A stretch of 13,270 nucleotides of DNA from a bacterium (GTDB taxonomy: Bacteria > Hydrogenedentota > Hydrogenedentia > Hydrogenedentiales > SLHB01). A program made the translations under genes and the position numbers. The notes under the pieces were generated by a model. That model did no database searches. It was not told the origin of the DNA and was given only the letters and a program-made list of their open reading frames with translations. Positions within the stretch are counted from its first letter, which is position 1; each line of letters begins with the position of its first letter. The stretch lies in assembly GCA_024231375.1 (NCBI GenBank), contig JAAEQP010001477.1, forward strand, positions 1-13,270, read 5' to 3'. Below are positions 6,688-13,270 of the stretch, piece after piece.

Positions 6688-9210
6688 ATGACTATGATTT
6701 CAGTCAATCGGGTGCGACCGAACTGGTTCAGGACGCAGTGGCGTACGCGTCCGGACCGCGTGTGGTTCACGCTGATTCTTGCTCTTGGGTTCGTCCTGCG
6801 CATCGTGCGTCTGGGAAGCCGCGATTACTGGCACGACGAAGTGCATATGCTGGTCAAGATGGAGCGCTTCAGTGACGTACTCCAGGGCAACTACGTATCC
6901 AACCACCCTCCGCTCTTCACGTTCTTGGGCGTGATCTGGCAGTCCATCGGCCTCGGTGACACGGAATGGACCATGCGGCTGCTTCCGCTTCTACTGGGGC
7001 TCGGAAGCATCGCGGCCGTGTTTCTCGTGGCAAGATATCTGTTCGGTGTTCGCGCCGGTCTGTTCGCCGCATTTCTGGTGGCCGTCTCCCCGCTTCATGT
7101 TTTTCACTCGCAGGACCTGAAGGACTACATGATTCTCCCGTTGACGGCGCCTATCATGGTCTATGCGCTCTGCCGGGCCGTGGACGGCAACCGCCCCATC
7201 CAATGGGCCGCGTACGCCATCATGGCGGCGGCGGCGTGCTACAGCGATTTCTTCGCGGGCCCTCTGCTGATAGCGGTGAATCTCTGGTTCGTCTGGCGTG
7301 CATGGGGGCGGTGGGAACGGTGGCCGGGATGGCTTGTCGCCAACATTGCGGGTGCCCTCCTGTTCGTACCGTACCTGCGAGTGACGCTCTGGAAGAGCCG
7401 AAGCATCATGGTGGAGGCGACGGATTGGTGGGTGCACAAGCCTACGCTGATGAGCGCGCTCTTCTATCTGAAGTCTCTCGCATTCGGGTATTCGGACTTC
7501 GACCCGGCCTTCAAGGCGGCCATGTGCCTCTTCGGCATAGTGGCGGCGGCCGGCGCGATCGTGGCGTGGCGCCGCAACCGAAGCGCCGCAGTGTTGGTGG
7601 TGCTGTGGTGTTTCTTGCCTGTGGGACTCGTGTTCGTGATGTCGCACGTGTTCAACAGCATATTCTTGGTCCGGTCCATGATTCCCTATGCACTGGCCCT
7701 GTACGTTCTCGTGGGTGTCGGCCTGGCAGCCTTGCCGAACGCCGCATTCCGCGTTGTGGGCGTGGCAGTGTTTGCCGCCGCAGCCGCGGTACCCATCTAC
7801 CAACACTGCCACGACCAGTACCCACCGCATTCATGGCCCCATCGCCCGGGCGTGCATCCTCCCGGCGAGTATCGTGCAGCGGCCGAGTATGTTCGGTCAC
7901 GGTTCCAGCCGGGGGATCTGGTGGTTCATTCGTGCGAGGTTTCGTGGCTCCCTTTCTACTGGTACGGATTCAAAGATCTTCGCGTTCAGCGGACGGTTTC
8001 TACCTATATGGCCTTTCTGAGAACCTGGCACGGCGCCAATGTCCGCGTGTCTCAACACGCTGATTTCGACGGATATCTGCTCAGCGAGATTCAGTCCACT
8101 GTCGCGGGGCACAACCGGGTCTGGCTGGTGTTCTCAGGCTGGGAGCGCTCGATGCTTCCGGGCCCTCCCGCCAGCGTGTGGCGGTGGATGGACGCCCACT
8201 ATCCAGAGGTGGACCATGCCCGGTTCGAGGGACTTGAGGTCTATCTGTATCAGAAGTCGCGCCGAGGCGATTCCGTCGAGCTGGCCCGACGCGATTTTGA
8301 CGGTGGACTTGGCGCTACGCTCACCTACCGAGGCGGACTGATGGCCAACCACGTGACCATCCCCCCGGACGTGGGGCTGTCTCCTAGATTCTTCGATGAG
8401 CGGCGCGGCGCACTGCTCCTCCGTTTCGACGAAGAAAGGGCTCCCGGGAACGCATCGGCACGGGATGCTAGCGCGGATGGCGAACAGGCGAGGATGGTGA
8501 CGTTCTCCATCGAGAACAGGAGCGACCAACCGGTATCGTGCGACGTGGAACTGGTTGAGAGCGACGTGTTGGTCCCGTTGGCAAGCCTGATGGAGACGCA
8601 CCCGGAATCCGACAAGTGGCGTGTGGTATCCCGCCACAACCCCACTCCACCACCAGGCAGTCACCAACTCCGCGTCATGGCCGCTGCCATGCCGGAGGCA
8701 ACGCCCGAGGCCGCCCTCACCGGGACCGTGAAGGTCATGCCGGGAACCTACGCCACGCTGCTCAACACCGTCGGCTCCCCACTGAGCGTGGCGTCGGCAC
8801 GGGGAGACTTGCGCGTGATGGTGGGAAACACGGATGTGGCCTCGCCTCTCCCCCGAAGACAGGGAGACATAGACGGTTGGCACTGGTTCAGCGGAGCACC
8901 GGTGACCGTCACCGGCTCCTACACGGGACTTCCCATCCGCGTCACGGCTACGCCGTTGCCAGGCGCGGAGCAGAGCTACGTTGACCTGGGCTACCTGGCC
9001 TTGGTCACAAATCCTCAGACCCCAACGCCCCAGGCGGGCGCTGTGATGGAGCCGTGGCCCGGCGCTCTGGAGATTCCGGCCGGCGCCACGCAGCATTTCG
9101 CAGCGGACATTCCCGTCAACCGGAAGCGTGTGGACGTCTGGGTCTACGAGCGCGGTGAGGACGGGCGTGGGTACCACATCTTCCGCCGCTGGGACAAGCA
9201 CAGGAACTAA
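6688..9210 (+). CDS. GT39/PMT-like GT-C membrane glycosyltransferase with C-terminal extension
   Basis: The 840-residue protein starts at ATG 6688 with AAGG 7 nt upstream. It has a GT-C architecture: a first membrane helix at about 26-42, then a first periplasmic loop with the acidic pair D50-E51 in YWHDEVHM, where ArnT/PMT-type enzymes carry their catalytic Asp. HPPLF at 73-77 and the SPLHVFHSQDLKDYM stretch at about 134-148 are typical of the family. About ten to twelve hydrophobic segments run to residue 370. A soluble periplasmic domain follows at about 385-530. These enzymes transfer a sugar from a polyprenyl-phosphate donor to a lipid or protein outside the cytoplasmic membrane; the donor and acceptor here are unknown. 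Residues about 535-840 add a beta-rich region with no membrane segment that I do not know from standard family members. It may bind glycan. The gene follows the B12 radical SAM gene by 134 bp. Confidence 0.88.
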   Translation: MTMISVNRVRPNWFRTQWRTRPDRVWFTLILALGFVLRIVRLGSRDYWHDEVHMLVKMERFSDVLQGNYVSNHPPLFTFLGVIWQSIGLGDTEWTMRLLPLLLGLGSIAAVFLVARYLFGVRAGLFAAFLVAVSPLHVFHSQDLKDYMILPLTAPIMVYALCRAVDGNRPIQWAAYAIMAAAACYSDFFAGPLLIAVNLWFVWRAWGRWERWPGWLVANIAGALLFVPYLRVTLWKSRSIMVEATDWWVHKPTLMSALFYLKSLAFGYSDFDPAFKAAMCLFGIVAAAGAIVAWRRNRSAAVLVVLWCFLPVGLVFVMSHVFNSIFLVRSMIPYALALYVLVGVGLAALPNAAFRVVGVAVFAAAAAVPIYQHCHDQYPPHSWPHRPGVHPPGEYRAAAEYVRSRFQPGDLVVHSCEVSWLPFYWYGFKDLRVQRTVSTYMAFLRTWHGANVRVSQHADFDGYLLSEIQSTVAGHNRVWLVFSGWERSMLPGPPASVWRWMDAHYPEVDHARFEGLEVYLYQKSRRGDSVELARRDFDGGLGATLTYRGGLMANHVTIPPDVGLSPRFFDERRGALLLRFDEERAPGNASARDASADGEQARMVTFSIENRSDQPVSCDVELVESDVLVPLASLMETHPESDKWRVVSRHNPTPPPGSHQLRVMAAAMPEATPEAALTGTVKVMPGTYATLLNTVGSPLSVASARGDLRVMVGNTDVASPLPRRQGDIDGWHWFSGAPVTVTGSYTGLPIRVTATPLPGAEQSYVDLGYLALVTNPQTPTPQAGAVMEPWPGALEIPAGATQHFAADIPVNRKRVDVWVYERGEDGRGYHIFRRWDKHRN

Positions 9211-9294
9211 CCCGGATATTTCACCGGGCTAACGGAGCCGCGTCGAGCACCGCCGTTTCGGCAGCGCCTTGACGCTTATTAGAGTCAATCGATC
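9211..9294. other. Convergent intergenic spacer, weak hairpins only
   Basis: The 84-bp gap separates two genes that face each other. CCCGG at 9211-9215 pairs with CCGGG at 9224-9228 around an 8-nt loop, immediately after the stop codon of the GT39 gene. GCCG-TTT-CGGC at 9252-9262 is a second small hairpin. Neither is followed by a T-tract on either strand, so I see no convincing intrinsic terminator. Confidence 0.35.
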
Positions 9295-12200
9295 CTACTC
9301 GGAAGGAAGGGCCAATAGATCGAACGGAACCTTGCACTCGAAGCCGAAGTGGGTGACGAACGTCGCGTTGCCGCTCACCGAGTATGTCGATCCCGCGGCC
9401 TCCAGCGGGATAGCCACCGAGACCTCCGCGGAATCGCCAGGCTTGAGATCGCCTAAAACCAATGGCTCCAGTGGTATACCTGACAAGTCCGAGGCCAAGG
9501 CCACGTTCCGCAGTGTGAAGCGGCGTTTGTTACGCACGGTGAGCGTGATTTCCTCGCCGGTCACCCCCTTCACAGACACCTCAGCATCCGCGAATGCTCG
9601 GATGATGGCCTCGTTGTGGATGCTGTGGGTGTTGCAGTCGCTGTCCATGAGGCCCGGATGCCTGTCGTTGTTCGTGACCTGGTACTGGTAGCCGCCAACC
9701 ATACCTTGCTCGATGCCCCAGACGTACATGTCCTCGAATGCTTCGACGCCGGACGTCTGCACCGCGCCATGCCAGGAATTGAATTCGTTGTAGAAGACGG
9801 GCATGTCGTGAGCTTTGGCCATGGCGATGCTGCTGAGCACATCGGGCTGGCGCCCCTCCGCGGTGCGTCCTTTCCAGAAATACCAGTTCATGCCCATGAT
9901 GTCTTGGCCTTGCCAGTACTCCTGACCGATGAGATTGGCGTAGTGCACGGGCCGGTCGTACGGGTCGAGAGCCCTATACAGGGGATACATGGAGAGCAGG
10001 AAGTCGGCCGTATCGCCCCGAATCTCGTTGCCTGAGTTCCAGAACAGCAACCCCGCCGCATCGCGGTACCGCTCGATGAACACGCGCGACAGCTCGCGGG
10101 CGGTGGCCAGGGGCGGACCGTCCTGACGTCCGTAGATGATGGTCGTGGTGGTGCAACTGAACGGCGCAAGCGCTGCGTAGGCCGTGTTTAACTCGTAGGC
10201 CAGATCCACCTGCCACCGGGCTGGATAGTCGGTGCGCCAGGTGTTGAACCCCAGTTCGCGCATGGTGCGCATCATGGTCTCGGTGAAGGCGGGACTGGTC
10301 TTGCTGAGTGAATGGACGTTGGTACCTTTCACCAGGAAGGGCTCGCCGTTGAGGACCACGTCCATGCCGGCCGTCTCAACGACCGTCGCCACCAGCCGTG
10401 TCTCGTACGCGAAATCCCCGAAGTCGGCGCACACGTCGTAGTACCCAAACCAGGGCTCCGCCTCGACCGCAACCGTCCCGGATTCCGACTCCCCCTGGCC
10501 GACAATGCGATCCCGGGCGCGCACAGTCACCTTCATGGGCGCCGCCGGAGTCGCGGTCGCGGTGAGCGGTGTATGGAAGCGGTCGCCGTCTTGTTCCACA
10601 TGGTTACCCCGAACCACGCGGACGCTGTCCATACCCTCAGGCAGCGCTACGGAAACGCGGCGCTCCACCTGGGTCGCAAGCCCTTTTTCGTGGAGCACGC
10701 GCAACCGCAGGTCGACATCGCCCGCCATGTCTGGGGTCCACTTGAAGGTTACGGGCACGTTCTTCCCTGCGTCCACCTGAACGGCGTGTGCTTCCTGGTG
10801 CAGAAGCCGGCCTGACGGACTCGTCGCCGAGAACACGGCGGTCAGGGCTCGGGGCGTGTCGCCAGCATTCGCAATCGACGCCGTCTCTTCTCGCGGCTCC
10901 AGGACGCATCCCCCCGCCGGTGCAAAGGACAGCACTTCCACAGGCATACTCGCCACGTACACGTCTGCCACAAGGAAATTGTCGCCCATGCGATGGTTCT
11001 GCGGTCCGGGCGCGTTCTTCAGAATCAGATGGCCACCCGATTTGGGGTCCGTCACGGTGACCAGCAATCGATGGGTTTCATCAAGAACGACGGGCTCCGC
11101 GATGAGTTTCTTGCTCGAAGCGGGACTCTCGGGAACAACCTTCAGATCCGCGGCGACCGTGTACTCCCTGCCGGGTTGCCACTTCGACGTTGGGGTCTCC
11201 GGCGCACCCGAGGCGCTGGCCACGATCCGGTTGCCCAAAGGGCTTTCGAGCACGAATTGGAACGTGAAATCACGGTCGGGCTGCGAGCCTTCGACGCGCC
11301 ACGGGACCTCGACGCGAATCGAACGGCCCATGACGGCGCTTGCGGCGCTCAGCTTGGGAGCGCCAAACGCAAGGAGGTAGTCCATGGTGTAGAAATCGCG
11401 GATGCCCTTGCCGGCGCCAGCCAGCGCGCTGAGTTCGAAGGAGGAGGCGTCGGGAGACGCCTGGCCGGGCAGTGCGCGCGCCAACCACTCGCCCTTGTAG
11501 CCCATCAGTTCGGCGAATACCTCGTGGGCGTAGTTGAGCGACCGGCGGGCTTCGTCGACTTGTCCGCCTTGGAACAGGTCGATGGCGCGTATGGCATGGG
11601 CCGACGCTGCTTGAGCGTTGGCCAGCAGAATGGCAGGCTCGTCTCCGCCGCCCTGAGCATCCGCCAGCGCGTCGGCCAGAGCAGCCGCCGTTGTCGCGGT
11701 CTGGTCGAGTTTGGTTTGGAGCACTTCCATGGGCGTGATGGTTACGCTCCGTTGCGCGTCGAAACCGCTCTTCTTGGCCGTGAGCTCGACCGTGCATAGG
11801 CCCTCACCGGCCTCTCGGTCCAGCGCAATAACGGGCCCGTCAAACCCCGGATCCTCCGGCGAAGCCCAGAGAAGAAACGTATGTGCGCCCGGTCCCCTGT
11901 CAATCTTGGCCTCGAAGCTTCCCGCGCCGATACGCTGCCCGTCCTGTGTTACAGCAACGTCGAAGGTTGTCGCAGTTGCCTTGGACGCGTTGGTGAACAG
12001 GGCGAAGGGGATGCGCCTTCCCTGAAGGACTTGAGGCAAATCGCAGTGCAGGAAGGCCTCGGGCGTAGTCGTCGGGATGTCCTTTGGATCGAATGCGAAG
12101 TACGCGAGGCGAATGTCACCGGATTCGGTGCGAACGCCGAATCGCTTGCCCTTGGAACCATCGTAATCTGCTTCGACAATCCACTCCGACGGCTCCGCTT

Positions 12201-12756
12201 CCGTGGCCGCCCAGAACTTGCCTCGGATTCGGTTGCCGTCGACCCGGACCTTCTGCCAAATCCAGCCCGTCCGGTTCCATGCGGCATCCACCTTGCCGAC
12301 GCTGGTATCCTTCGCCAACGATTCCTCGGCCCCCTTCTCGTCGACGTGTCGAAGCTGGACGCCCGCCACGTCCTGCTGGAACCAGACGTAGGGCCGCTTC
12401 TCTTTGAGGTTGTGGGCCTTCTCAACGTCCATCGGATAGTCAATGAGGATCGACAGAACCCCATCTCCGTCTCTGTTCTCGGGGTCGTTCTCCCGGTACA
12501 GGACCAGATAGGTCCCGTCGGTGCGTTTCCCGCCTTTCGCCATCAGCAGGAGGTAGTCTCCCTTGACCTCAAGTACCTCTGGGCCGTAGCCTGGGGGACA
12601 GGTCAGGTCACGGACCGTGCGCACCGCGCCCTCCGATTTCCCGAGGTCCAGCACGTCCCACTGGTCCGTGGATGAACATCGATCCTCGAATTGTAGCGCC
12701 GTGGCCGTGGCGCAAATCATCATCAATCCTGCAAACGCGAATATGCGAGTCTTCAT
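9295..12756 (-). CDS. Secreted multidomain glycoside hydrolase, GH2/clan GH-A type
   Basis: The 1153-residue protein starts at ATG 12756 with GGAGAG 7 nt upstream. Residues 1-20 are a signal peptide (MKTRIFAFAG, cut likely after ATA). Residues about 25-225 form a concanavalin/LamG-like domain (WIWQKVRVDGNRIRGKFW, then a DIRLAYFAFDP strand). Ig-like beta segments follow, interrupted by an Ala-rich helical stretch at about 345-430. The barrel begins near 800 with LNGEPFLVKGTNVHS and MRELGFNTWRTDYP. WNSGNEIRGD gives the acid/base E911 (with N910 before it), and VFYNEFNSWHG gives the likely nucleophile E991. A beta domain closes the protein (about 1055-1153). The two Glu residues fit a retaining clan GH-A enzyme acting on beta-linked sugars (galactosidase, mannosidase or glucuronidase type); the substrate is not decided. 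The protein should be periplasmic or secreted. Its promoter is unclear: only a weak TTGCGC/TAAGCT pair (18-bp spacer, 12794-12823, minus strand). Confidence 0.9.
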   Translation of the reverse strand: MKTRIFAFAGLMMICATATALQFEDRCSSTDQWDVLDLGKSEGAVRTVRDLTCPPGYGPEVLEVKGDYLLLMAKGGKRTDGTYLVLYRENDPENRDGDGVLSILIDYPMDVEKAHNLKEKRPYVWFQQDVAGVQLRHVDEKGAEESLAKDTSVGKVDAAWNRTGWIWQKVRVDGNRIRGKFWAATEAEPSEWIVEADYDGSKGKRFGVRTESGDIRLAYFAFDPKDIPTTTPEAFLHCDLPQVLQGRRIPFALFTNASKATATTFDVAVTQDGQRIGAGSFEAKIDRGPGAHTFLLWASPEDPGFDGPVIALDREAGEGLCTVELTAKKSGFDAQRSVTITPMEVLQTKLDQTATTAAALADALADAQGGGDEPAILLANAQAASAHAIRAIDLFQGGQVDEARRSLNYAHEVFAELMGYKGEWLARALPGQASPDASSFELSALAGAGKGIRDFYTMDYLLAFGAPKLSAASAVMGRSIRVEVPWRVEGSQPDRDFTFQFVLESPLGNRIVASASGAPETPTSKWQPGREYTVAADLKVVPESPASSKKLIAEPVVLDETHRLLVTVTDPKSGGHLILKNAPGPQNHRMGDNFLVADVYVASMPVEVLSFAPAGGCVLEPREETASIANAGDTPRALTAVFSATSPSGRLLHQEAHAVQVDAGKNVPVTFKWTPDMAGDVDLRLRVLHEKGLATQVERRVSVALPEGMDSVRVVRGNHVEQDGDRFHTPLTATATPAAPMKVTVRARDRIVGQGESESGTVAVEAEPWFGYYDVCADFGDFAYETRLVATVVETAGMDVVLNGEPFLVKGTNVHSLSKTSPAFTETMMRTMRELGFNTWRTDYPARWQVDLAYELNTAYAALAPFSCTTTTIIYGRQDGPPLATARELSRVFIERYRDAAGLLFWNSGNEIRGDTADFLLSMYPLYRALDPYDRPVHYANLIGQEYWQGQDIMGMNWYFWKGRTAEGRQPDVLSSIAMAKAHDMPVFYNEFNSWHGAVQTSGVEAFEDMYVWGIEQGMVGGYQYQVTNNDRHPGLMDSDCNTHSIHNEAIIRAFADAEVSVKGVTGEEITLTVRNKRRFTLRNVALASDLSGIPLEPLVLGDLKPGDSAEVSVAIPLEAAGSTYSVSGNATFVTHFGFECKVPFDLLALPSE

Positions 12757-12893
12757 GCCATTTCTCTCCAGTATCGGCTAGACGTGAACGGAAAGCTTAC
12801 GCGACTACGGTGGCCGGGCGCAAATGGGCTCTCGGCAAGTGATGCCGTGAGCGGCGGTGTGGTACCTTCCGATTCTCGGTTCGCTCGTGGGTA

Positions 12894-12922
12894 TTGGACT
12901 ATCGGGACGGTTCGGTTAGAAT
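12894..12922 (+). promoter_or_regulatory. Sigma-70-type promoter for the Trm112-like gene
   Basis: TTGGAC at 12894-12899 and TAGAAT at 12917-12922 are separated by 17 bp, in the 202-bp divergent spacer shared with the glycoside hydrolase gene. The start codon is 37 bp downstream. Nothing else in the spacer was recognised. Confidence 0.65.
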
Positions 12923-12958
12923 GGGGCGAGAAGCTCAGTATCAATAGGAGACAGACGC

Positions 12959-13216
12959 ATGGTCGACCCAGAACTTCTGAAAATCCTGGTCTGCCCGGAA
13001 GACAAGACGCCGGTGGCGTTGGCCGAGGACGACCTTGTGAAACAGGCCAATGGCGCAATCGAAGCGGGCACGCTGAAGAATCGAGGGGGCGAATCCGTCG
13101 AGCAGAAGATCGACGGAGGGCTCGTGCGCGAAGACAAGGCGTACATGTACGCCATCCGCGACGATATCCCCATCATGCTTATCGACGAGGCCATACCGCT
13201 CGACCAACTCAAATAG
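12959..13216 (+). CDS. Trm112-like small protein without the zinc cysteines
   Basis: The 85-residue protein starts at ATG 12959, 8 nt after AGGAG. The N-terminus VDPELLKILVCPEDKTPV and the C-terminal YAIRDDIPIMLIDEAIPL match the Trm112/YcaR family. There the YcaR branch is a small protein of about 60 residues and the eukaryotic form activates methyltransferases. The usual CPxC zinc knuckle is degenerate: only C12 remains in CPEDK and there is no second pair. The middle part (QANGAIEAGTLKNRGGESVE, then IDGGLVREDKAYM) is longer than in YcaR and, from memory, is shared by a longer variant in Planctomycetes-like genomes. It is cytosolic. It may act as a methyltransferase partner, but that is inference. 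A good promoter lies just upstream. Confidence 0.88.
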   Translation: MVDPELLKILVCPEDKTPVALAEDDLVKQANGAIEAGTLKNRGGESVEQKIDGGLVREDKAYMYAIRDDIPIMLIDEAIPLDQLK

Positions 13217-13240
13217 CGCCCCGCGAGGCTTTTTCCAGAT

Positions 13241-13258
13241 CCTCCGTGGGGGCGGAGG
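13241..13258 (+). terminator. Stem-loop after the Trm112-like gene, weak terminator candidate
   Basis: CCTCCG at 13241-13246 pairs perfectly with CGGAGG at 13253-13258 around a TGGGGG loop, 24 bp after the stop codon. A T5 run at 13230-13234 precedes the stem rather than following it, and a short GC-rich imperfect stem lies before the T5 run. The sequence after the stem is cut off by the window edge, so termination cannot be judged. Confidence 0.3.
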
Positions 13259-13270
13259 GAGCAGCCGTAT

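Noticed and set aside
8134..9201. 355-residue minus-strand open frame
   Set aside because: It is antisense to the 3' half of the GT39-like gene and has no start context or recognisable motif. I kept the plus frame because it continues the membrane protein without a break.
11881..12675. 264-residue plus-strand open frame
   Set aside because: It is antisense to the N-terminal part of the GH2-type gene, which has a signal peptide, good ribosome binding site and continuous domains.
1..13270. CRISPR arrays, tRNAs, insertion sequences, or a defence island
   Set aside because: I saw no spaced direct repeats, tRNA cloverleaf, transposase or other defence gene on either strand. The GHKL ATPase alone is not enough to call a defence system.

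Overview
The window looks like ordinary chromosome of a GC-rich, free-living Gram-negative bacterium. The signs are secreted glycoside hydrolases, envelope glycosyl transfer, cobalamin-type radical SAM enzymes, and a long Trm112-like protein of a kind I associate with Planctomycetes and Hydrogenedentes-like lineages. That placement is from family resemblance only and is tentative. I see no rRNA, tRNA, CRISPR array, transposase, phage gene or attachment site.

Layout. A minus-strand gene for a secreted six-hairpin-type glycosidase runs off the left edge (1-1507). It is divergent from a GHKL (Hsp90/MutL/histidine-kinase fold) ATPase gene at 1703-2935. Their 195-bp spacer holds a perfect 9-bp inverted repeat overlapping a likely -10 box of the glycosidase gene. 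The ATPase gene is followed, after a small stem-loop, by a YgiQ-family radical SAM gene (2986-4776). A consensus promoter then drives a B12-binding-domain radical SAM gene (4958-6553). Next comes a large GT39/PMT-like membrane glycosyltransferase (6688-9210) with its own extended -10 element and an unusual extra C-terminal domain. It converges on a minus-strand gene for a 1153-residue secreted multidomain glycoside hydrolase of GH2/clan GH-A type (9295-12756). Divergent from that is a small Trm112-like gene (12959-13216) with a textbook sigma-70-type promoter.

How they may work together. The two secreted hydrolases at the ends suggest polysaccharide use, but they lie far apart and are not one operon. 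The B12 radical SAM enzyme and the GT39-like transferase are neighbours on one strand and could modify and then transfer an envelope lipid or glycan; this is inference from adjacency. YgiQ and the ATPase may share a transcript. The points most worth a second look are the inverted-repeat operator, the GHKL ATPase that seems to lack the C-terminal half of its family, the GT39 C-terminal extension, and the Trm112-like protein that has lost its zinc-binding cysteines. I did not find a convincing new multi-gene system.
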